A DNA stretch of 64,000 nt from Desulfoluna sp942491485 (GTDB lineage Bacteria; Desulfobacterota; Desulfobacteria; Desulfobacterales; Desulfolunaceae), in assembly GCA_942491485.1 (NCBI GenBank), contig CALOAX010000006.1, positions 124,001 through 188,000 of the forward strand, read 5' to 3'. The translations under genes were made by a program, and so were the position numbers. A model generated the notes under the pieces. The model did not search any database, was not told the DNA's origin, and worked only from the letters and a program-made list of their open reading frames with translations. Position 1 is the stretch's first letter. Every line of letters begins with the position of its first letter. Below, piece by piece: positions 1 through 6,470 of the stretch.

Positions 1-168
1 GAAGGGGTCGTCTTCGCCAAAATCGACGCCGAAACCGGCCTCCTCCCCGGCCCCGACACCAAAAAAACCCTCTTCGAATGCTTCAAAGAGGGCACGGTCC
101 CCACCGAACAGTCCCAACCCCTCGTCCACGAAGCCAACCGCGACGAACTGTTCAAGGAAAACCTGTAA
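1..168 (+). CDS. Class A penicillin-binding protein (PBP1A-like), C-terminal end only
   Basis: The window opens inside this gene. Frame 1 is open for 55 codons up to TAA at 166–168. The visible tail contains AKIDAETGLLPGPDT, then an acidic stretch ending in FKENL. A segment of the form 'A.ID..TGLLPGP' followed by 'EGTVPTE' is typical of the extreme C-terminus of penicillin-binding protein 1A, just after the transpeptidase domain. Those enzymes are inner-membrane peptidoglycan glycosyltransferase/transpeptidases. No catalytic motif lies inside the window, so the call rests only on this tail. A hairpin-forming repeat directly follows the stop and probably terminates the transcript. Confidence 0.6.
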   Translation, partial: EGVVFAKIDAETGLLPGPDTKKTLFECFKEGTVPTEQSQPLVHEANRDELFKENL

Positions 169-169
169 A

Positions 170-265
170 AACGCCAGCCTCCGGCGGCAGGGTGAGCCGC
201 CCGACCTACAGAGCCGCGGTGCTTTAACCCTCGTTCCTCGGGTTCACAGCACTGCGGCGTTTTTT
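170..265 (+). terminator. Terminator built from a B-module repeat
   Basis: Directly after the stop at 168, an outer stem AACGCC (170–175) pairs with GGCGTT (256–261) and is followed by a T run. Inside it an imperfect hairpin pairs 214–230 with 240–257 around the loop that contains TCGTTCCTC. The interior starts with GCCTCCGGCGGC and carries the 'CCCTCGTTCCTCGGG' core seen in other B-module copies in this window, so it is both a repeat copy and a likely Rho-independent terminator. Confidence 0.6.
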
Positions 266-330
266 ATCAAAATTGTACATTTATTTTGGCCTGAGCCCTA
301 ACAGGTCTTGGTTACTTTTCATGAAAACCT

Positions 331-354
331 GCCTCCGGCGGGGCTGCCGGAGGC
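331..354. repeat. Short GCCTCCGGCGGG..CCGGAGGC palindrome
   Basis: A 24-bp imperfect palindrome with GCCTCCGGC on the left and GCCGGAGGC on the right. It is the GC-rich end motif of the dispersed repeat family without the rest of the element. It sits between the first gene's terminator and the 3' end of the DUF523 gene, and could act as a terminator hairpin for the latter. Confidence 0.5.
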
Positions 355-367
355 AATGGGTGTCAAT

Positions 368-850
368 TTAATACATCTTCGTTTCTAAGGCATCGATCTC
401 CGCTTCGCTGAAGACTTCGATGCCGTGCTGAATGAGGAGGGCGGCGGTGACGCCGCGGCCGGGGATATGGGTGCCTGAGAAGTGGCCGTCGTAGATCAGG
501 TGACTGCCGCAGGAGGGGCTGCGCTCTTTCAGGAGAGCAAAGCGCACGCCTTTCTCCAGACAGATCGCAAGGGCTTTGTTGGCACCGTCCAAAAAGGCAC
601 CGGTCATCTCATCGCCTTTTTCCGTGGTGATGACTGCGGTACCTGAGAGAACGGCCTCTCCCCCGCCCTGGCCGGCAATCTCCGCCGGATCCCGGGGAGT
701 AGGCAGCCCCCCTTCCACCTCAGGGCAGAACAGCATGGCCCGTCCATCACGGAGCCATTTTATAATCCTGTCATCCACAGATTCCAGAGGTTCTCCGTTA
801 TAACGCACCGTTTCTCCTGCCAGACAGGCACTGATCATCAACTGACTCAT
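368..850 (-). CDS. DUF523 domain-containing protein
   Basis: A 160-residue protein that fills the DUF523 family from end to end. The hallmark motifs are SACL near residue 7, CPEVEGGLPTPR at 42–53, and KERSPSCGS at 108–116. The conserved cysteines in these motifs are known in the family and suggest metal or thiol chemistry, but the biochemical role is not established and I do not assign one. The ATG at 850 follows a GGGGGA ribosome-binding sequence. The gene stands alone on the minus strand between the penicillin-binding protein gene and the antiporter genes. Confidence 0.85.
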   Translation of the reverse strand: MSQLMISACLAGETVRYNGEPLESVDDRIIKWLRDGRAMLFCPEVEGGLPTPRDPAEIAGQGGGEAVLSGTAVITTEKGDEMTGAFLDGANKALAICLEKGVRFALLKERSPSCGSHLIYDGHFSGTHIPGRGVTAALLIQHGIEVFSEAEIDALETKMY

Positions 851-954
851 GTTTACATTTCCCCCTGACCCTCTATATAATCGTTATAACCCTTAAAAAC
901 GGGTATTCAAAAAACAATGCCTCCGTCGGATTCCATAAGTTAAAATCTGTTTGG

Positions 955-1012
955 CAACCCCTCTTTTTAAATAAAGGCAAAAGGTTGGCTGCGGCAGAGC
1001 CGCCGGAGGCAT
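955..1012. repeat. Degenerate A-module repeat fragment
   Basis: The segment ends with GCAGAGCCGCCGGAGGCA, preceded by AAAAGGTTGGCTGC. This matches the reverse A module (…AAAAGTTTGGCCCCCGGCAGGGCCGCCGGAGGC) with several changes. It sits just upstream of the antiporter gene starting at 1049. Confidence 0.4.
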
Positions 1013-1048
1013 ATTTACCTGAACAAGCGACTTAAGACAGGATGATTC

Positions 1049-2219
1049 ATGCCGGTATTTATCACCCTCTTTACCATACTCTGTGTCGCCTTTCTCGGCT
1101 ATCACCTGGTCTACCGCAGCCGGGGGCGACGTTTTCACCTCTCCGGTGCGGCCTTTCTCCTCGTGGGCTACCTGCTGGGGCCGAACCTGCTGGGGCTCAT
1201 AGATGAAGAGACGGCCGCCCACCTCTACCCCTTAAGCGGGCTGGTCACCGGCTGGGTGGGGCTGATGTACGGACTGCAGCTTGATCTGCCCTTTATCAAA
1301 CGACTCACCGCCCTTTCTGATCTCGGTCTTCCTCGACACGGGCTGACCCTCCTCCTCTTTTTCGTGGCAACCTTAAGCCTTTTTCCCCTTTTGGGGCCGG
1401 GGTACACCCTCTCCCTTGCCCTGATCATCGCGGCCACGGCCGCCTGCAGCTCCCAGGCTGCCCTTGTAATGGCCAGCCCAAGGCTGAAACCGGCCCGGTC
1501 CGTCACCTCCCTGATGCGTATCGCCACCGCCGGGAGCCTCCTCAGCCTCGGCGTTTTTGCCGCGGCCTTTTTCTTTCTCAGCCCCGAGCCCCTCTTCCGA
1601 CAGACTCTCCATGACCATTCAGACCGACTTGCCCACGGTGCTTATGACCACAGCGGTCCTTGTGCTCCTTTACACCCTCTTTCTCTCGGAGCGACGCCGT
1701 CGGGAAGAGCTGGTCCTCATCGTCACCGGCATGGTCATTCTCACCAGTGGCCTGGCGGCCACCCACCATTTTTCCCCTTTGCTGGCCAACGGCATCACCG
1801 GTTTTTTTCTCGGAAACACCACCCGCTACCGAAACCGTATCCTATCCATGGTGATGATCCTTGAAAAGCCCCTTTACCTTCTCCTGCTCATTTTGCTGGG
1901 CGCGCGCGCCATCACCTTTTCATGGCACCTCTTCCTTGCCATGGCCCTCTACCTGAGCCTTCGGACCACTGCCAAAATGGGGGGAGGTTTTCTTATTTCC
2001 CTCTTTCACACCGAAATTTCTCTCCCCAAAAACTCGGGGACAGGGTTCATGGAACAGGGAGGCCTGGCCCTGGCCATCTGTTTTGATGCGCAACACGCCT
2101 TTGCCGGCCCTATGACACACAACGTCATCACCGCCATTCTGCTGGCCACACTGATCAGTGACCTCGCCGGCCGCCTCACCTGGGGAGCTCTGATTCCCAA
2201 GTTGGAGAAGACGCCATGA
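1049..2219 (+). pseudogene. CPA2-type cation:proton antiporter, split by a +1 frameshift
   Basis: Two overlapping reading frames together make one polytopic membrane protein of about 390 residues. The first frame (start ATG 1049) is antiporter-like for about 185 residues, with GYLLGPNLLGLIDEE near residue 42 and several membrane segments. It then turns into His/Pro/Arg-rich nonsense that runs to a stop near 1864. The second frame resumes membrane segments from about 1611 (MTIQTDLPTVLMTT…) to the TGA at 2219. The break therefore lies near 1600–1615 and needs one base skipped. The stop overlaps the next antiporter's ATG (ATGA), as in an intact operon. Decay, a sequencing error and a real recoding site cannot be told apart here. 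An alternative is two half-proteins, with ATG 1611 used as a re-start. Confidence 0.6.
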
Positions 2220-3571
2220 CCGCACGTCCCCGAACCTCACTCGTTCGTACCGTCATCACCTTAAGCATGACCGTGGCCCTTTGCGCCTGGTCCAAACAGG
2301 CACCCATCGACAGTGGCTGGCAATGGGGGGGGGACATCAACATTTCCCTGGCAGCCACACTGCTCTGCGGGTTCCTGACGGCGGAACTGCTTTCCCATAT
2401 CGGCATCCCCAAGATCACCGGTTACATCGTGGCGGGTGTGGTGGCAGGCCCCCATGTCTCGGAATTCCTCACATTCGACACCGTGGCACGACTAAAGCTC
2501 ATCAACGAGGTGGCCTTGAGTTTCATCGCCCTCCACGCAGGCGCCGCCCTAGATCGAGACATCCTCTCGGGCCGCACCCGGGCTATTGTACTGAACCTCC
2601 TCCTGCAAATGATCTTCCCTCCCCTGCTGGTTTTCACATCCATCATGGTTACAGCTCCCTTGTTCGCCTTTACCGCCAACATCACCCAGATCCAGCTGCT
2701 GGCCCTGGCCCTACTCTCGTCCATCATCGCCATCGCATTCTCCCCATCCTCGGTCATGGCCATTATCACCGAATGCCGGGCCAGGGGGCCCTTTACCGAA
2801 ACCGTCCTCGGCATCACCGTGGCCATGGATGTGCTGGTGATCATTCTTTTCACCGGCGCCGTAGCCTTCCTCACCCCTTTTCTGGGTGGGGCCGAAACAA
2901 AGGCATGGCACCAGGTCGGCATCCTCGGAGTGGACATCGCCGGTTCCCTGGCCATCGGCTCCATGCTGGGCATCGCCCTCCGGGCCTTTTACAAACATGT
3001 GGCCAAAGACCACGCCCTCTTTCTTCTCTTCATCGCCTTTGCCGTGACACGCATCGCCGAACTCACCGGCCATCAGCTCAGTGCCATGACTGAACTCCAC
3101 CTTACCCTGGAACCCCTGCTCATCTGCATTGCCGCAGGGTTTATCGTGCGAAACGCCACCCCCTTCGGCGAAGAGCTGGAAAACGACCTTCACCGCATCT
3201 CCCTTCCCATCTATGTCCTCTTCTTCTCCGTGGCCGGTGCCTCCCTCGACCTTGACGCCCTTGCCGCCTGCTGGCCCCTGGCCATCATCCTTGCTGTCAG
3301 CCGCGCCGCAGGCATCGCCCTCGCCACCTGGAGCGCCGGCTGCATAGCCGGTCTCCCCGCCCGCGAGTGCCGCCTTGCCTGGATGGCCTATCTCACCCAG
3401 GCGGGGGTGGCCATCGGCCTCACCCAGATCATCGCCAAAAAAGACCCCGAAACCGCCGCTTACATCATCACCCTCACCCTGGCCACCATCACCATCAACC
3501 AATTCATAGGCCCCGTGGCCTTAAAGCGAGCCCTGATCTTAACGGGGGAAGAGGGAAAGGACCGAAGATAA
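2216..3571 (+). CDS. CPA2 family cation:proton antiporter (Na+/H+ exchanger fold)
   Basis: A 451-residue integral inner-membrane protein with about 12 hydrophobic segments. The first segment is at about 10–25, and the exchanger domain begins near residue 45. The motif GYIVAGVVAGPHVSEF matches the CPA2 'G.i.aGillGP' signature, and a long hydrophobic core follows with IAIAFSPSSVMAII and YLTQAGVAIGLTQII. Members exchange K+ or Na+ for protons and regulate cytoplasmic pH or ion content. The protein ends right after the membrane domain with no C-terminal TrkA-N domain, so any regulation must come from separate proteins. The start overlaps the stop of the frameshifted antiporter upstream, which suggests that the two were translated together. 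Ion specificity cannot be read from the sequence. Confidence 0.8.
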   Translation: MTARPRTSLVRTVITLSMTVALCAWSKQAPIDSGWQWGGDINISLAATLLCGFLTAELLSHIGIPKITGYIVAGVVAGPHVSEFLTFDTVARLKLINEVALSFIALHAGAALDRDILSGRTRAIVLNLLLQMIFPPLLVFTSIMVTAPLFAFTANITQIQLLALALLSSIIAIAFSPSSVMAIITECRARGPFTETVLGITVAMDVLVIILFTGAVAFLTPFLGGAETKAWHQVGILGVDIAGSLAIGSMLGIALRAFYKHVAKDHALFLLFIAFAVTRIAELTGHQLSAMTELHLTLEPLLICIAAGFIVRNATPFGEELENDLHRISLPIYVLFFSVAGASLDLDALAACWPLAIILAVSRAAGIALATWSAGCIAGLPARECRLAWMAYLTQAGVAIGLTQIIAKKDPETAAYIITLTLATITINQFIGPVALKRALILTGEEGKDRR

Positions 3572-3584
3572 AAACCTGCTTTGC

Positions 3585-3798
3585 AACTATTCAGCTCGAA
3601 AAAGCAGCCTCCGGCGGCCCTGCCGGGGGCCAAACTTTTGAAAAGTTTGATAAACAGGTCTTAAGAAATGATATCGGGTAGCTCTCGATTCAAAGGTGAA
3701 TGTAATTTGACCCGAGGAACAAGGGGCAAAGCGCATCCGCAACCTGCTTTCAAGGTGGCACACCTTGCCGCCGGGGGCTTTTTAGGAGCTGAATAGTT
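3585..3798 (+). repeat. Complete dispersed element with A and B modules and terminal inverted repeats
   Basis: The left end AACTATTCAGCTC (3585–3597) is the exact reverse complement of the right end GAGCTGAATAGTT (3786–3798). Inside is the A module (about 3606–3660: GCCTCCGGCGGCCCTGCCGGGGGC, then AAACTTTTGAAAAGTTT, then AACAGGTC). Next comes a spacer, then a reverse B module with GAGGAACAAGGGGCAAAGCGCATCCGC and CACCTTGCCGCCGGGGGC. No target duplication is evident. It lies between the convergent antiporter and PII-like genes. Confidence 0.75.
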
Positions 3799-3835
3799 AC
3801 GACCAGTTTTGGTCATAGAAATAAGAAGAAATATT

Positions 3836-4180
3836 TCAAGAGGGTGAAATCAGGCTGGAGAGGGGACCGCCTTCGATCATGGGAATGACGACATAGAAGT
3901 CGCGTTCTTCGCGGCCGCCTGAGATGGTTCGGCTAATAAATTTTTTGATATGGGCGAGCTGCAGGTCGCTTTCCACAATGGAGAGAATGGCACGGCTTCG
4001 GGTGATGCTGCCCCCGGCCATCATGCGAAATCCGGCAAAGAGGGGAACATGGTGGCTGATCATCTCAAGGGCATCGGTGGCTTCCACCACCACGCTCATG
4101 GTGACCCCCAGATCCATCAGGCCGGTGATGAGCTCATCGGCGGTCTCTTCGCTCTGCACGACAACGGTCATAAAGTACAC
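3836..4180 (-). CDS. Small PII-like (GlnB-fold) protein, putative
   Basis: A 114-residue soluble protein. Its opening MYFMTVVVQSEETADELITGLMDLGV, followed by a conserved-looking glycine/methionine loop and a closing strand, suggests the ferredoxin-like PII/GlnB fold. The classical PII T-loop and uridylylation tyrosine are not visible, so this is not a standard GlnB and the family call is tentative. The start is GTG at 4180 with GGAGG seven bases upstream; ATG 4171 is an alternative. It begins 2 bp after the PTS IIA-like gene, so the two should be co-transcribed. Because it sits beside antiporter genes, it may be a small regulatory partner of ion transport, which is inference. Confidence 0.5.
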   Translation of the reverse strand: MYFMTVVVQSEETADELITGLMDLGVTMSVVVEATDALEMISHHVPLFAGFRMMAGGSITRSRAILSIVESDLQLAHIKKFISRTISGGREERDFYVVIPMIEGGPLSSLISPS

Positions 4181-4182
4181 GG

Positions 4183-4671
4183 CTACACCTCCCCACCATA
4201 CCAGGCGAGCTCCGCTTCCTTTTCAAAACTTCGGATGGTTTCCCAGAGCGACACGGCATCTGGAGACCTGCGAAGGGCGTCCGGGAAGGCTTGCTGCTTG
4301 CAGAGCCGTGCGGTCCGGGCCAGAATCTGAAGGTGCTCTGAAGGGTTGGTGGTGGGAATGATCATGGCCAGGACAACGTCCACCGGCAGATCGTCGATGG
4401 AGTCGAAATCAACGGGATGTGCAAGGCGCAGGAGAAAAAGGGTGGTTTTTTCGCACAGAGGGGACGTGGTGTGGGGCAGGGCAATGCCCAAGCCAATTCC
4501 GGTGGTGAAACTCATCTCCCGTTCGCGAAAGCCCGAAAGAAGGGTTGCGGCATCCACTGACAAGCCCGAATCAGCCGCTTTTTCCGCCACAAACCGAAGG
4601 ACCGCGTCTTTATCCGGCAGGTCGACGCCTACGTAGATATGCTTCGCTTCAAGACAGGATCGGATCTTCAT
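4183..4671 (-). CDS. PTS IIA-like nitrogen-regulatory (PtsN-type) protein
   Basis: A 162-residue single-domain protein of the EIIA-fructose/PtsN family. The phosphorylated histidine is in GIALPHT (near residue 85), preceded by the usual 'REREMSFTTGIGLGIALPH' arrangement, and a 'VLAMIIPTTNPSEHLQILARTA' segment follows. Family members pass phosphate from HPr-like proteins, or act purely as regulators; PtsN is known to control potassium transport in enterobacteria. No sugar permease is nearby, so a regulatory role is more likely than sugar uptake. The start ATG 4671 follows a GGAAGGGGGA sequence. It is the first gene of a two-gene unit with the PII-like protein and is convergent with the two antiporter genes. 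Confidence 0.75.
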   Translation of the reverse strand: MKIRSCLEAKHIYVGVDLPDKDAVLRFVAEKAADSGLSVDAATLLSGFREREMSFTTGIGLGIALPHTTSPLCEKTTLFLLRLAHPVDFDSIDDLPVDVVLAMIIPTTNPSEHLQILARTARLCKQQAFPDALRRSPDAVSLWETIRSFEKEAELAWYGGEV

Positions 4672-4806
4672 CGTTCCCCCTTCCTCGCTGGTATAACGGA
4701 AATTTTATCCAAGAATACCGGAAGCAGAGCCCCCTTTCAAGGTTCCGCCACCATTTTTAGAACAGAAGATCTGCGAGCAGGTCGCAGCGTCACCTGATGC
4801 GCACCA

Positions 4807-4836
4807 CAAAAAAAGCCCCCCGGTTCGGGGGGCTTT
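4807..4836 (-). terminator. Rho-independent terminator of the beta-helix protein gene
   Basis: The stem AGCCCCCC pairs with GGGGGGCT around a GGTTC-type loop. Read on the minus strand it is followed by a run of seven T. It lies just beyond the stop of the minus-strand gene ending at 4844. Confidence 0.85.
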
Positions 4837-4843
4837 CTTCATG

Positions 4844-6268
4844 TTATGGCTGGATATCGATGGTGGGAAAGATCCCTTTCATCTTCCCGGACAGATAGGG
4901 CTGCAGGGTGTTGTAAGAGATCATGTGCCCCGCCTGAGCGTGGCCCCTCACCTTGTTGACGTCGCCGAAATAGGCGCCGTTGGCCTCCAGGATGTGGTCA
5001 ATGCGATGCTCAAATCCATGAACAAGGTCGTGGCCGTTTCCGCTGAAATGCATGTTCCCCATGGTCACTTCGTCGGTCACACTGGAGAGATCGTCCAGAG
5101 AGACGCTATGGTTCTTCAGATCTTCGGCATTGCGGATATAACCCCAGACAGCATGCCGCTCCGGAATAACCAAAGGCTCTTCCACATCGATGATGGTGTG
5201 GGGCATCACCATGGAGCCGGAGCCGATGGTGACGGGCATGCCGGGTTTGCCGTTGATAAAGGAGTTGAATCCAACAAAGACCTTCTCGGCCAGGTTGGCG
5301 TTGATGATCTTGGCACCATGGGCCGTGACGTCGTTCTTCTCCAGACGGGAGTTGATAACGTAGGAGTGCTCCTGGGCGTTGGTACCCGGCCCCATCCAGG
5401 CATTGTCCAGATAGGCCCGCTGAGAGACAAGCACATTTTCATGGATGTGGGTGTCACCGGCCACGTAGGCATACCGGTTAAGGGCAGACTTGCTGGAGAC
5501 GGTCACCGGGGTGGTGGGAACAGCAGAGCTGTAGATATCGCTGTAATCCTCTTTCCGGTCCTCCATAAAATCCCAGAGAATGCCTTCCGGCTTGCCCCCG
5601 GGAACATTGGTGATATAGCGGTCCAGCACCTCTTTGTCGTAGGTGTACTTGAACTCGAACGTATCCCCCTTCATCCAGATGGTGCCGTCGGGAATTTCAA
5701 CGTGATAGAGATCCGACGTGCTCTGAACAAAGGCGAAGGTTCCCACCTTGCACCCATGCAACGAGGTGAGGTCCACGGTGGCAAAGGGGGCGATATAGCA
5801 GCCTTCCACCAGTGCACCGTGAATATTGGAGTAGAAGCTTGCAAGGGTGTTGCGGATGAGAAACTCTTCGGGAGCTTCCGGGTCGTGGGAGTAGTTGTGA
5901 ATCAGGGTTTTTATGAGGTAGCTGTCCTTGATGTGGATCTCCTCATCTTTCTCCACGGGAATTTCCATGCCCTGGATAATCAGGGTGTCCCCTTTGCGCT
6001 TCAATTCATCCCCGCGCACGTCGGTTTTGTAAAGCACCACGTTGTCGGTGAAACATTTGCCGAGGAAATAGCTGCCTGCCAGGCTGGAGTTCTTGAAGTT
6101 CACGTGCAGGGGGTGATGGCTGGTGACGCCATAAAAGGCGTTGAAGCGAAGCATCTGCTTTAAGGGAACCACATCTTTGGCAAAGGGCTCCGCATCAAAA
6201 GAAAATTTCCGCAAGTTCACATTAACTCGAGCAATCACACGATCAATCAGCTTTTCTATCTGTTTCAT
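4844..6268 (-). CDS. Left-handed beta-helix (hexapeptide-like) protein, possible transferase or carbonic-anhydrase-like
   Basis: A 474-residue protein from the ATG at 6268, which is preceded by a perfect AAGGAGGT; a longer frame to 6397 lacks such a site. The middle and C-terminal parts show repeated short strands of hexapeptide type, for example VLVSQRAYLDNAWMGPGTN, HSYVINSRLEKNDVTAHGAKI and KVFVGFNSFINGKPGMPVTIGSGSMVM. This is the pattern of left-handed parallel beta-helices found in acyltransferases and gamma-class carbonic anhydrases. Two histidines (in QEHSY and TAHGA) sit where a metal could bind, but the usual third gamma-carbonic-anhydrase histidine is not at the expected place. I cannot assign a reaction. 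The gene lies 202 bp downstream of the SulP transporter on the same strand and has its own terminator. Confidence 0.6.
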   Translation of the reverse strand: MKQIEKLIDRVIARVNVNLRKFSFDAEPFAKDVVPLKQMLRFNAFYGVTSHHPLHVNFKNSSLAGSYFLGKCFTDNVVLYKTDVRGDELKRKGDTLIIQGMEIPVEKDEEIHIKDSYLIKTLIHNYSHDPEAPEEFLIRNTLASFYSNIHGALVEGCYIAPFATVDLTSLHGCKVGTFAFVQSTSDLYHVEIPDGTIWMKGDTFEFKYTYDKEVLDRYITNVPGGKPEGILWDFMEDRKEDYSDIYSSAVPTTPVTVSSKSALNRYAYVAGDTHIHENVLVSQRAYLDNAWMGPGTNAQEHSYVINSRLEKNDVTAHGAKIINANLAEKVFVGFNSFINGKPGMPVTIGSGSMVMPHTIIDVEEPLVIPERHAVWGYIRNAEDLKNHSVSLDDLSSVTDEVTMGNMHFSGNGHDLVHGFEHRIDHILEANGAYFGDVNKVRGHAQAGHMISYNTLQPYLSGKMKGIFPTIDIQP

Positions 6269-6470
6269 CTTGAATACCTCCTTAGTCGCCGAGACAGGAA
6301 AGGGGGTTTTTGCCCCCATGCCGCGCTTTAAAATAGCAGCGTCATGGTCGTCCGGGGCTTCTAACGGTCCATGGACCGTCCTGTCCGGCAATGACATCCT
6401 AGCATTGTAAGGGAGTGGGCCACCACATGACCCGCTCCCTTATACTCTACACCGCTTCGGCAATTCAGCC

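Noticed and set aside
4841..6163. Plus-strand open frame of 440 codons opposite the beta-helix protein
   Set aside because: Antisense shadow; its composition is rich in Gly, His and Val as expected from the opposite strand, with no motif.
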